Source: Rhodospirillales bacterium (GTDB lineage Bacteria > Pseudomonadota > Alphaproteobacteria > Rhodospirillales > Casp-alpha2). Taken from it: a stretch of DNA of 49,597 bases. Where the stretch lies: the NCBI GenBank assembly GCA_013203955.1, contig JABMOY010000057.1, positions 1 through 49,597 of the forward strand. Direction: 5' to 3'. Of this stretch, positions 1 through 7,654 are shown one piece after another. The position numbers and the translations under genes were made by a program. The notes beneath the pieces were generated by a model. That model saw nothing but the letters and a program-made list of their open reading frames with translations. It ran no database searches and was not told the DNA's origin. The first letter of the stretch is position 1. Every line of letters begins with the position of its first letter.

Positions 1-7
1 ACTCTGT

Positions 8-155
8 CTCTCCCGCGAAGTCGGGAGTCCAGATCTTGCAGTAGCTCCCGGATTCCCGCGAAGCCTGTCCTCGCGAAGGCGGGGGCGGGAATGACAGGAA
101 AGGGGCATCAAGTTCGGCGCCTCATCCTGAGCATCGTCGAAGGAGAGGCGTCCCT
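8..155. repeat. Dispersed intergenic palindromic repeat, copy 1
   Basis: Non-coding. Positions 10-100 hold an inverted-repeat unit built from CCCGCGAA...CGGGAGTCC and GCGAAGGCGGGGGCGGGAATGA. A close copy lies at 9470-9557. A second motif (CTCATCCTGAGCATCGTCGA) at 122-147 is related to the repeats at 2820-2945 and 28748-28836. All copies lie between genes. No gene is visible in the first 160 bases. Confidence 0.8.
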
Positions 156-163
156 TAATTTTG

Positions 164-1462
164 TCAGCTTTCCCCGAAGACGCGCTTGAAGATAGTGTCG
201 GCGTGCTTGGCGTGGGCGTCCATGTCGAACAGCTTGGCCAGGGCGCTTTCATCCAAAAGCTTGGTCACATCCTTGTCGGCCTGCAACAGGTCGAGGAAGG
301 CGCCCTTGCCGTCCCAGACTTCCGTGGCGTTGCGCTGCACGGCGGCGTAAGCGTCTTCGCGGCTCATGCCGGCCTGGGTCAGCGCCAGCATCACCTGTTG
401 CGAGAAAATCAGACCCTGTAAAAGGCCTAAGTTTTTCTCCATGGCTTTGGGGTGGACCTGCAAATTGTCGATGACCCCGGCCATCCGCACCAGCGCGAAA
501 TCCAGCGTCACCGTAGCGTCGGGGCCGATCATGCGTTCAACGGAAGAATGCGAGATGTCGCGCTCGTGCCACAGCGCCACGTTCTCCATTGCCGGGATGA
601 CTGCCATGCGGACGATACGCGCCAGCCCCGTCAGGTTTTCCGTCAAAATCGGGTTGCGCTTGTGCGGCATGGCGCTGGAGCCTTTTTGCCCCGGCGAGAA
701 ATATTCCTCGGCCTCGCGCACTTCGGTTCGTTGCAGGTGGCGGATTTCCGTTGCCAGGCGTTCCACCGACGAGGCGATGACGCCCAGGCACGCAAAGAAA
801 GCGGCGTGGCGGTCGCGCGGAATGACCTGGGTCGAGATCGGCTCGATCTTCAGGCCCATCTTTTCGGCGACATATTTCTCGACCGCCGGGTCGATCATGG
901 CGAAGGTGCCGACGGCGCCCGATATGGCGCAAGTAGCAATCTCGGCGCGCGCCACGTCAAGCCGATCACGGTTGCGGGCAAATTCGGCGTAGAACCCGGC
1001 GAGCTTGATCCCGAACGTCGTCGGTTCGGCGTGAATGCCGTGGCTGCGGCCGATGCAGGGCGTTAATTTAAATTCCTCGGCGCGTTTTTTCAGCGCCGCC
1101 AGCAAGCTATCGATACCCGACGCCAACAGGTCGGACGCCTGCTTCAACTGCACCGCGAAACAGGTGTCGAGAACGTCGGACGATGTCATACCCTGGTGCA
1201 CGAAGCGCGCCTCGGGGCCGACGTATTCGGCCAGGTTGGTCAGGAAGGCGATGACGTCGTGGCGGGTCTCGCGCTCGATCTCGTCGATGCGGTCGATGTT
1301 GAACGAGCCCTTCTCGCGCACTGCCTTGGCGGCGCCGGCGGGAATGACCCCCAATTCCGCTTGCTTGTCGCAGGCATGGGACTCGATTTCGAGCCAGATT
1401 TTAAACTTGTTGGCGGGCTCCCAAATGCCGGCCATTTCGGGACGGGAATAACGTGGGATCAT
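164..1462 (-). CDS. purB: Adenylosuccinate lyase
   Basis: This 432-residue protein is the usual length for PurB. It cleaves SAICAR in purine synthesis and adenylosuccinate in AMP synthesis, releasing fumarate in both cases, in the cytosol. The fumarase/aspartase-superfamily signature GSSAMPHKRNP is at residues 261-271. The TSSD loop is at 93-96 and the conserved histidine of the GRSHGIHAEPTTFG segment is near 141. The start MIPRYSRPEMAGIW is the standard N-terminus of the family, so the start is secure. A terminator at 1487-1515 separates it from the MFS gene upstream on the same strand, so it probably has its own promoter. Identification is very firm. Confidence 0.97.
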   Translation of the reverse strand: MIPRYSRPEMAGIWEPANKFKIWLEIESHACDKQAELGVIPAGAAKAVREKGSFNIDRIDEIERETRHDVIAFLTNLAEYVGPEARFVHQGMTSSDVLDTCFAVQLKQASDLLASGIDSLLAALKKRAEEFKLTPCIGRSHGIHAEPTTFGIKLAGFYAEFARNRDRLDVARAEIATCAISGAVGTFAMIDPAVEKYVAEKMGLKIEPISTQVIPRDRHAAFFACLGVIASSVERLATEIRHLQRTEVREAEEYFSPGQKGSSAMPHKRNPILTENLTGLARIVRMAVIPAMENVALWHERDISHSSVERMIGPDATVTLDFALVRMAGVIDNLQVHPKAMEKNLGLLQGLIFSQQVMLALTQAGMSREDAYAAVQRNATEVWDGKGAFLDLLQADKDVTKLLDESALAKLFDMDAHAKHADTIFKRVFGES

Positions 1463-1486
1463 GGTTCCTCAAGAACGCTAGGTGCT

Positions 1487-1515
1487 AAAAAAAACAAAGG
1501 CCGGGTGTTCCCGGC
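1487..1515 (-). terminator. Rho-independent terminator of the MFS gene
   Basis: Read on the minus strand, GCCGGG, a four-base loop and CCCGGC form a perfect six-pair stem at 1500-1515. It is followed by CTTTGTTTTTTTT at 1487-1499. It lies 70 bases past the MFS stop codon and just before the purB start, so it separates the two transcripts. Confidence 0.85.
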
Positions 1516-1584
1516 TCATATTGGCGAGGAAGTATTCTACAGGATTCCACCGGGTTTGGAAAATCCGATATTAATCCAAGAGTT

Positions 1585-2793
1585 TCAGACGGGGGCCTTC
1601 CGGTAAATCCAGAACCACGACAGCCCCGCCGCCTGGATGGCGAACATCACCCAAAAAGCCGCCTGATAGCCTTCGGGCGCATAGGAGCCCGACGCCGTGA
1701 CCGGCCACAAATTGATGATGATGCCCATGCCCCACTGGACGGCGAAGGCGCCCATGAACGTGAAGACGTTGAGCCCGGTAATGACCCGGCCCGACAGCGC
1801 CGGCGCAAAGTTACGGGGCAGCGCCGCATAAGATAAAATCCCACAGGTGCCGAAAAACCCGAACGCCATCCACATCGGCAATACCGCGCCGGTCCACTGC
1901 AAGGCCATGGGGATTTGCACCACCCAGAACAGCGCCATGCCGAAAAAGGCGACATGGGTGGTCTTGACGCCGATGCGCCCCAATCGTTCGGCGATGGCGC
2001 CCATACCTAAGAACCCTGCGACCATGGCGATGCCGATCAGCAACAGATGATCGGCGACGGCATCGCGTTGCAGGCCGGCGACGTCCGATAGCCACGGCCC
2101 CGACCACAAGCTCTGGGTGCCCAAAAACATACTTTGCGACGCCACCGTCATCGGCGCGATGCGCCAGAAAAGCGGGCTGGTCAGGATTTGACGCAGCCCG
2201 GCCAGTTGGTCGCCTAAGGTTTCGGTTGAGGTTTCGGCGCCGTCCCGCTTCGGCACGGCGGCAAAAACCAGGACCGACATTGCCAGCGCCAGACCGCCGA
2301 AGACGAAGAACAACCCGCGCCAATCGGTGACGCCCAATGCCGCTTCGACCGGCACCGTGCCGGTGATGGCGCCGAGACCGCCCGCCGCCATATGCAGACC
2401 GTTGATCAAGGGAAGGCGCGAAATCGGAAACCACATGACATAGGCCTTGATCGCCGCCATCAAGCAGGCCGAGGTGCCGAGCCCGATCAAGGCGCGGCCG
2501 GCGATCAGCCCCGGCACGCCGTCGGCGGTTGCGAAGATGAAGGCGCCGAGACCCGCAAAGACCAAAAGCCCCGCTTCCATGCGCCTGGGGCCGTAACGGT
2601 CGAGCAGAATCCCCAGCGGCAGCTGGGCCAGGGCGAAGGCGAAGAAGCTGGCGCTGGTTAAAAGCCCCAGGTCCGCCGCCGTCAGGCCGAGATCGCTGAC
2701 CAAGTCAGGCGCGATGACGGCGTTGACGACGCGCAGCAGGTACGACAGGAAGTAGCCCAAAGCGAAGGGGACAAAGACGCGGAGGGCGGTCAT
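1585..2793 (-). CDS. MFS transporter, substrate unknown
   Basis: A 402-residue inner-membrane protein with about twelve hydrophobic segments and a central hydrophilic loop near residues 185-205, typical of the major facilitator superfamily. The MFS motif A region between helices 2 and 3 is visible as GILLDRYGPRR (about residues 61-71). The N-terminus starts directly in helix 1 (MTALRVFVPFALGYFLSYLL), which supports the chosen start. Nothing in the sequence or neighbourhood fixes the substrate. It is followed by a strong terminator and preceded by a dispersed repeat, so it is probably transcribed alone. Confidence 0.88.
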   Translation of the reverse strand: MTALRVFVPFALGYFLSYLLRVVNAVIAPDLVSDLGLTAADLGLLTSASFFAFALAQLPLGILLDRYGPRRMEAGLLVFAGLGAFIFATADGVPGLIAGRALIGLGTSACLMAAIKAYVMWFPISRLPLINGLHMAAGGLGAITGTVPVEAALGVTDWRGLFFVFGGLALAMSVLVFAAVPKRDGAETSTETLGDQLAGLRQILTSPLFWRIAPMTVASQSMFLGTQSLWSGPWLSDVAGLQRDAVADHLLLIGIAMVAGFLGMGAIAERLGRIGVKTTHVAFFGMALFWVVQIPMALQWTGAVLPMWMAFGFFGTCGILSYAALPRNFAPALSGRVITGLNVFTFMGAFAVQWGMGIIINLWPVTASGSYAPEGYQAAFWVMFAIQAAGLSWFWIYRKAPV

Positions 2794-2819
2794 GGGCTTG
2801 GGTTCCGGGGTAGATGCCC

Positions 2820-2946
2820 CGGCCCTCTTGCTTCGACGATGCTCAGCATGAGGGCCTCACCTCGAGCGAAATCTGTTCCGGCCTTCTTGCTTCGACGATG
2901 CTCAGCATGAGGGCCTCACCCTGAGCCGGTCGAAGACCGTGTCGAA
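2820..2946. repeat. Tandem pair of a dispersed repeat
   Basis: Two copies of a unit of about 60 bases lie head to tail: CTTGCTTCGACGATGCTCAG at 2826 and again at 2885, each followed by CATGAGGGCCTCACC. The second copy continues into an inverted half (CCTGAGCCGGTCGAAG). The same family occurs at 122-147 and 28748-28836. It is non-coding and sits between radC and the MFS gene. Confidence 0.8.
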
Positions 2947-2964
2947 GGGGGGGGCGGTGGCCCG

Positions 2965-3672
2965 TCACAAAAGCCCCATTTCCTTGAACGACGTGTGGCC
3001 CGATTTGCACATGATTAGGTGGTCGTGCAGCACGATGCCGAGTTTGGAGCCGGCGTCCTTGACCTCAGTCGTCATCTCGATGTCGGCCTTCGACGGCGTC
3101 GGGTCGCCCGAGGGATGGTTGTGGACCATGATCACCGCCGTCGCGCCCAATTCCAGCGCCCGTTTGACGACTTCGCGGGGGTAGACCGGCGTGTGGTCGA
3201 TGGTGCCGGTCTGTTGGACTTCGTCGGCGATCAAGGCGTTCTGCTTGTTCAGGAACAGCACCCGGAAGTGTTCGTTTTTTTCATACGCCATCGCCGCCCG
3301 GCAATAATCGATCAGCTTGTCCCAACTGCTGAGCACCGGTTTTTCGATAATTTCCTGGCGCGCCAGCCGCAACGCCGCCGCCTGAACGGTTTTCAGCACC
3401 TCGACGACGGCGTCGCCGGCGCCCGAGACTTCTTTTAAGCTGCCCGGCTCGGCGCTGATGATTTCCGAGAAGCTGCCGAAACGATCCATCAGCCGTTTCG
3501 CCAGCGGTTTCATGTCGCGCCTTGGCTGCGCCTGGAACAACAGCAGTTCCAGCAGCTCGTAATCAGGCAGGCCGTCCGCGCCGGTTTTCATAAACCGTTC
3601 GCGCAACCGTCGGCGATGGCCGGCGGCGTCAGTTTTGGTCTTATCGGAGGCCTTATTGGGGGGGTGGGCCAC
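2965..3672 (-). CDS. radC: RadC family protein (JAB/MPN domain)
   Basis: A 235-residue protein of the RadC family, historically called a DNA repair protein. Its real biochemical role is unsettled; the fold is that of a JAMM metalloprotease. Residues 20-105 hold the N-terminal helix-hairpin-helix-like part. Residues 112-235 hold the JAB domain with the JAMM motif H-N-H-P-S-G-D-P (H184, H186) and D197. It starts four bases after the map stop codon, so it is the last gene of an sfsA-map-radC operon. Confidence 0.95.
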   Translation of the reverse strand: MAHPPNKASDKTKTDAAGHRRRLRERFMKTGADGLPDYELLELLLFQAQPRRDMKPLAKRLMDRFGSFSEIISAEPGSLKEVSGAGDAVVEVLKTVQAAALRLARQEIIEKPVLSSWDKLIDYCRAAMAYEKNEHFRVLFLNKQNALIADEVQQTGTIDHTPVYPREVVKRALELGATAVIMVHNHPSGDPTPSKADIEMTTEVKDAGSKLGIVLHDHLIMCKSGHTSFKEMGLL

Positions 3673-3676
3673 CTAC

Positions 3677-4498
3677 TTAAACATCATAAGGCGGCCGGTC
3701 GAGCCCCGCCGGCGACTGGGTAAAGACCTCGTAGCCGTCCGCCGTGATGCCCAGGGAATGCTCGAACTGCGCCGACAGGCTGCGGTCCTTGGTCACCGCC
3801 GTCCAGCCGTCGCCGAGGATTTTTACCTCGTAGGTGCCGGTGTTGATCATCGGCTCGATGGTGAAGAACATGCCTTCGCGAAGCGCATCGCCTTGGCCGG
3901 GTTCGCCGAAATGCATGACGTTGGGCGCATCGTGGAAGACCTTGCCCAGCCCGTGGCCGCAGAAATCCCGGACGACGGCATACTTCTTTGCTTCGGCGTA
4001 GGTCTGAATGGCGTTGCCGATGTCGCCCAAGGTAGCGCCGGGCTTAACGACTTTGATGCCTTCCCACATGGCCTCGAAGGTGACGTCTATCAGTTTACTG
4101 GCCTTCACCCCGATTTTGCCGACCCCGTACATACGGCTGGAATCGCCGTGCCAGCCGTCGAGGATGACGGTGACGTCGATGTTGACGATGTCGCCTTCCT
4201 GCAATTTTTTGTCGCCGGGGATGCCGTGACAGACGACATGGTTGATCGACGTGCAGATGGATTTCGGGAAGCCCCGGTAATTCAAGGGCGCCGAGATGGC
4301 GCCGTGCGACGCGACGAATTCGTGGCACAACTTGTCCAACCGGTCGGTGGTCACCGTCGGCTGCACATGCGGCGTGATGAAGTCCAGGCACTCGGCCGCC
4401 AGTCGTCCGGCCCGGCGCATGCCTTCGAAATCGTCGGCCCCGTGGATCTTGATGTGGCGACCGTCGGAAGCCACGAAATTGGCGGTCATTTCATGCAT
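3677..4498 (-). CDS. map: Methionine aminopeptidase, type I
   Basis: A 273-residue cytosolic enzyme that removes the initiator methionine from nascent proteins. The five metal ligands of the pita-bread fold are visible: D108 and D119 (NIDVTVILDGWHGD), H182 (CGHGLG), E215 (TIEPM) and E246 (QFEHS). H91 in VCHGIP is the conserved substrate-binding histidine. The N-terminal extension is short, as in type Ia enzymes. It lies 22 bases after sfsA and four before radC on the same strand. Identification is very firm. Confidence 0.97.
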   Translation of the reverse strand: MHEMTANFVASDGRHIKIHGADDFEGMRRAGRLAAECLDFITPHVQPTVTTDRLDKLCHEFVASHGAISAPLNYRGFPKSICTSINHVVCHGIPGDKKLQEGDIVNIDVTVILDGWHGDSSRMYGVGKIGVKASKLIDVTFEAMWEGIKVVKPGATLGDIGNAIQTYAEAKKYAVVRDFCGHGLGKVFHDAPNVMHFGEPGQGDALREGMFFTIEPMINTGTYEVKILGDGWTAVTKDRSLSAQFEHSLGITADGYEVFTQSPAGLDRPPYDV

Positions 4499-4520
4499 GG
4501 GGGGATTATGCCATCTATTT

Positions 4521-5231
4521 CTAAAAAGCCAATGGGATGGGGGCTTTGACGTTAATTCCGTGTTTCGTCAGCGCACACCCGTAACACAGCACCTCGACCC
4601 CGGATTTCATGGCTTTCTTCAGGGCGTCTGCATAAGTGGGGTCGATATCGGCGGCGATGGTGAAGGCCGGTGCGTCGGCGCGCTGCACCAAATAGACCAT
4701 CACCGCCCGGTGGCCTTCCCGCACCATGTTCGACAACTCGACCAAATGCTTGGTGCCGCGCGCCGTCACCGCGTCGGGGAATTCCACCGGTGCGCCTTTT
4801 GTTAAGTCGCGGCGCATGGTGACGTTCTTGACCTCGACGTAGCATTTGTCTCCGGACTCTTTTTCCAGCAGTAAATCGATGCGGGAATTTTCACCGTATT
4901 TGACCTCGCGGCGAAGGCTGTCGTAGCCGGCCAGTTCGGGAATACGCCCCGTTTCCACGGCCTCGGCGACGATGGCGTTGGGGAGGCTTGTATTGATGCC
5001 GACCAGCGAGCGCCCGATGCGGATCATTTCCCAAGTGAATTTGAGCTTGCGATCAGGGTTGCGGGCCGGGCTCAGCCAGACTTCCGCGCCGGGATCATTG
5101 ACCGACAGCATGGAGCCGGAATTGGCGCAGTGCGCGATGACTGTGGCGCCATCTTCCAGTTCAACATCGGTCAGGAAGCGCTTGTAACGCTTGATCAGCT
5201 TGCCTTTGATCAGAGGGTCGGGGAACTTCAT
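4521..5231 (-). CDS. sfsA: SfsA family protein (sugar fermentation stimulation protein)
   Basis: SfsA proteins are about 235 residues with an OB-like N-terminal half and a nuclease-like C-terminal half. The biochemical role is not settled; binding to DNA has been reported for the E. coli protein. The reading frame is open further upstream, but the family start is MKFPDPLIKGKLIKRYKRF, which gives 236 residues from the ATG ending at 5231. The conserved segments GSM, VGINTSLPN and SRIDLLLE...YVEVKNVT are present. It is the first gene of the sfsA-map-radC operon. Confidence 0.93.
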   Translation of the reverse strand: MKFPDPLIKGKLIKRYKRFLTDVELEDGATVIAHCANSGSMLSVNDPGAEVWLSPARNPDRKLKFTWEMIRIGRSLVGINTSLPNAIVAEAVETGRIPELAGYDSLRREVKYGENSRIDLLLEKESGDKCYVEVKNVTMRRDLTKGAPVEFPDAVTARGTKHLVELSNMVREGHRAVMVYLVQRADAPAFTIAADIDPTYADALKKAMKSGVEVLCYGCALTKHGINVKAPIPLAF

Positions 5232-5359
5232 AAGCCAGAATGTAGGGGGTGGCAGGGCATGAAACAATGCACCGGTCGCCCCCTTTAGTTGTTTATCCCT
5301 TCGCTGGGTTGCTTTTTTTAAAATCGAATTGAAAAGAACAAAAAAAGAACATATGCTGT

Positions 5360-5416
5360 TTGCCGCTAATCTCATTCATCGTATAAATTGACACCTATAA
5401 CGTAACAGGTTACATA
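5360..5416 (+). promoter_or_regulatory. Promoter and operator of the HigBA pair
   Basis: TTGCCG at 5360-5365, a 16-base spacer and TATAAA at 5382-5387 form a sigma70-type promoter. TTGACA at 5388-5393, 17 bases and TACATA at 5411-5416 form a second possible one. The inverted repeat GTAAC-AG-GTTAC at 5402-5413 lies just downstream of the first promoter and inside the second. This is where a HigA-type antitoxin would be expected to bind. The assignment is by inspection only. Confidence 0.55.
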
Positions 5417-5421
5417 AATAA

Positions 5422-5700
5422 GTGATTGCTGGATTTCGTCACAAGGGGCTGAGGTCCTTTTTCGAAACGGGGTCGGATCGGGGCGTCAGGCCCGAGCATG
5501 CCAAGCGTTTGCGGTTGATCCTGGCCCGGCTCCATGCCAGCCAAACACCACAGGACATGAACATGCCGGGGCTTAGGCTGCACGCCCTCAAAGGGAAACT
5601 AAAAGGCCATCATGCGGTTTCGGTTTCCGGCAACTGGCGCGTCACCTTCCGTTTCGAAGGACCGGATTCAGTCGACGTTGATTACTTGGATTATCATTAA
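5422..5700 (+). CDS. higB: HigB/RelE-type toxin
   Basis: A 92-residue protein of the RelE/ParE superfamily, HigB branch. These are mRNA interferases that cut at the ribosome. The N-terminus IAGFRHKGLRSFFETGS and the C-terminal half (LHALKGKLKGHHAVSVSGNWRVTF, then VDYLDYH) match HigB proteins well. The start is GTG at 5422 and no Shine-Dalgarno is obvious before it. The antitoxin gene follows 23 bases later. Toxin-first order is typical for higBA. Confidence 0.92.
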   Translation: MIAGFRHKGLRSFFETGSDRGVRPEHAKRLRLILARLHASQTPQDMNMPGLRLHALKGKLKGHHAVSVSGNWRVTFRFEGPDSVDVDYLDYH

Positions 5701-5723
5701 GAGGGCACTAGGAGGGCCCCACC

Positions 5724-6011
5724 ATGCAGATGCATAACCCGCCTCATCCCGGCGAAGCGATTAGGGAATTATGTCTGGAACCCATGGACCTGACCGTGAC
5801 GAAGGCGGCCGAGGGGCTTGGCGTGACCCGCAAGGCGTTGTCGGAACTCCTCAACGGCCATTCCGGAATCTCTCCTGAAATGGCGATCCGCCTGTCCAAG
5901 GCTTTCGGCGGTAGTGCCGAAAGTTGGATGACACAACAGATGCAATACGATCTTTGGCGGGCACAACAAAATATAGGCGCTATCAAGGTCAAGGCGTTTA
6001 AGGCGGCTTGA
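5724..6011 (+). CDS. higA: HigA-type antitoxin (XRE helix-turn-helix)
   Basis: A 95-residue antitoxin. The opening segment [18 protein letters not shown] is the hallmark of HigA. The helix-turn-helix covers about residues 25-65 ([20 protein letters not shown]), followed by the typical [14 protein letters not shown]. It should neutralise the upstream toxin and repress the operon through the inverted repeat at 5402-5413. The ribosome binding site AGGAGG lies at 5711-5716. Confidence 0.94.
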   Translation: MQMHNPPHPGEAIRELCLEPMDLTVTKAAEGLGVTRKALSELLNGHSGISPEMAIRLSKAFGGSAESWMTQQMQYDLWRAQQNIGAIKVKAFKAA

Positions 6012-6107
6012 GGGCTGTTCCCCCGTCGTTCAACGGCACACCGGCTTTCCCCCGGCCTGCGACTGGTGTAAAGTGGCGCTCACCTTAGGCCATAAGGAAA
6101 ATTTTAT

Positions 6108-6995
6108 ATGACCATTAAGGTCCCCACCCTGTCGGCGATCGGCGAGGCCGAGGCCAAGCAATTCCAGGACGAAGGATACCTCGTCGTCGAAAAGCTGATC
6201 GGCGAGGCCGATGTCGAGCGCATCCGCGACCGTTTTGATCCGGTGCTTGCCGGTGATTTCGAAACCGGCGTCTATCCGGACGAATGGTATTGGCGGCCGG
6301 GCATGAGCCTGCCCGACGTCACCCGCCACATGGCCAACCTGTGGAAAAGCGATCTGACCATCGCCGGCCTTGTCGTGTCGTCCGAAATCGCCCGCGTGTC
6401 GGCGTTTCTCGCCGGCTGGCCGGGCACCCGGTTGGGCCAGGATACGCTGTGGATGAAACCGGAATTAAGTAAGGAAATTTCCCTGCACCAGGACAACTCC
6501 TTCGTCGATTTCCTCGATCCGCCGGAAATGCTGACATGCTGGGTGCCCCTGGACGACACCCAGATCGATGGCGGTACCCTGGAATACGTGCCCGGATCAC
6601 ACACCTGGGATCTGGTGCCGCTGCCCCGGGATTTTCATGTGCCCGAGGAGCATTATAAGAGCAAGATGCTTGTCGCCGCCGAGCGCGCCGGGATCCAAAA
6701 CCCCGAAACCGTTCCCATCGAAGTCAAAGCCGGCGGCTGCGCTTTTCACCACGGCAACATCTGGCACGGCTCGGGCCCCAATCAGCGCAGTGACATTGTG
6801 CGGCGGTCGATCGGCGTGCACGCCGTTTCATCAGTTACCAAGTTCCCCGAAGAAGGCGCCGGCTACATCTACGGGCGCTACAAACGCATCGGCGATGTCA
6901 GCATGGACGAAAGCTTTTTCCCCGTGCTGTGGACGCCGGACGGCTACCGCACGCCGTTTCTCGCCGATTACTGCGCCGAAATGGCGGTGTTGTGA
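6108..6995 (+). CDS. PhyH-family Fe(II)/2-oxoglutarate dioxygenase
   Basis: A 295-residue member of the phytanoyl-CoA dioxygenase family. The iron-binding triad is visible as H127-x-D129 (SLHQDN) and H220 (IWHGSGPN). The 2-oxoglutarate-binding arginine is probably R228 or R232. The middle segment CWVPLDDTQIDGGTLEYVPGSH is characteristic. Bacterial members hydroxylate many different small molecules and the substrate cannot be read from the sequence. The last codon overlaps the start of the next gene, so the two are probably translated together. Confidence 0.9.
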   Translation: MTIKVPTLSAIGEAEAKQFQDEGYLVVEKLIGEADVERIRDRFDPVLAGDFETGVYPDEWYWRPGMSLPDVTRHMANLWKSDLTIAGLVVSSEIARVSAFLAGWPGTRLGQDTLWMKPELSKEISLHQDNSFVDFLDPPEMLTCWVPLDDTQIDGGTLEYVPGSHTWDLVPLPRDFHVPEEHYKSKMLVAAERAGIQNPETVPIEVKAGGCAFHHGNIWHGSGPNQRSDIVRRSIGVHAVSSVTKFPEEGAGYIYGRYKRIGDVSMDESFFPVLWTPDGYRTPFLADYCAEMAVL

Positions 6996-7531
6996 GCAGG
7001 CACCTTGCCTTCGCCGCCCTAGCCGCCGTCATATTCGGGACGGCCCCCGTAGCCGCCTGCGGGCCCGAGGTCGAAATCCAATTCTTCGAATCATCCAGCG
7101 ACATCTTCGCCATCAAGAACTCCAGCCAGGACCCTTGGTTCTTGGTATCGCTGTCGATCCGGCTCGGCGGATCGCGCGGGCGGCTGGTGTTCGATACCGA
7201 AGACGGCGGGCCGGGGGCTTCCATGCACGAGCCGTTTGGCGTGGTTGAAGATAACGTCGGCTTCGTCAGCGCCACGCCCGTCGATGACGGGGGCGAGGAG
7301 GTCAGGCTGCTGTTTTCCGATTTCCAACCGGGGCGGTCATTTATGTTTGTTATCGACGTCGACGACCGGCTGGAAAATTCCGATTACGGCCAAGCCGTCG
7401 TCAGCGGCGACGAGATCGAAGGCGCTAACGCCGACGCCATCCTGACCACCAAGTCCGGCGCCCAAGCCAAGGCCAAGGGACGCTTCGGCAACGACGGTCG
7501 GGCGCTGTTGCGGGGCGGGCTCTGCGCATAA
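6992..7531 (+). CDS. Small exported protein, possible lipoprotein, function unknown
   Basis: A 179-residue protein when started at the GTG that overlaps the PhyH stop codon (GTGA). A start further upstream would place PhyH coding sequence before the signal peptide. The N-terminus SRHLAFAALAAVIFGTAPVAAC is a signal peptide. VAAC could be a lipobox, which would make it a lipoprotein, but ordinary cleavage is also possible. The mature part is acidic with no motif I recognise. Coupling to the dioxygenase suggests a shared role, not proven. Confidence 0.7.
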   Translation: MSRHLAFAALAAVIFGTAPVAACGPEVEIQFFESSSDIFAIKNSSQDPWFLVSLSIRLGGSRGRLVFDTEDGGPGASMHEPFGVVEDNVGFVSATPVDDGGEEVRLLFSDFQPGRSFMFVIDVDDRLENSDYGQAVVSGDEIEGANADAILTTKSGAQAKAKGRFGNDGRALLRGGLCA

Positions 7532-7654
7532 GGAAAAGCCATTTTTTGTGCACTGCAGCATTTTTGTGCTATACAAGCCGGGTAAATTAATATATACATA
7601 TCTCCTTAATTGTTAAGAAAACCAATAACTTGTTGTTTTAAAAAGAATTAAACG

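Noticed and set aside
3635-4549. Open frame of 304 codons antisense to map
   Set aside because: It covers the map gene and parts of its neighbours; no recognisable domain.
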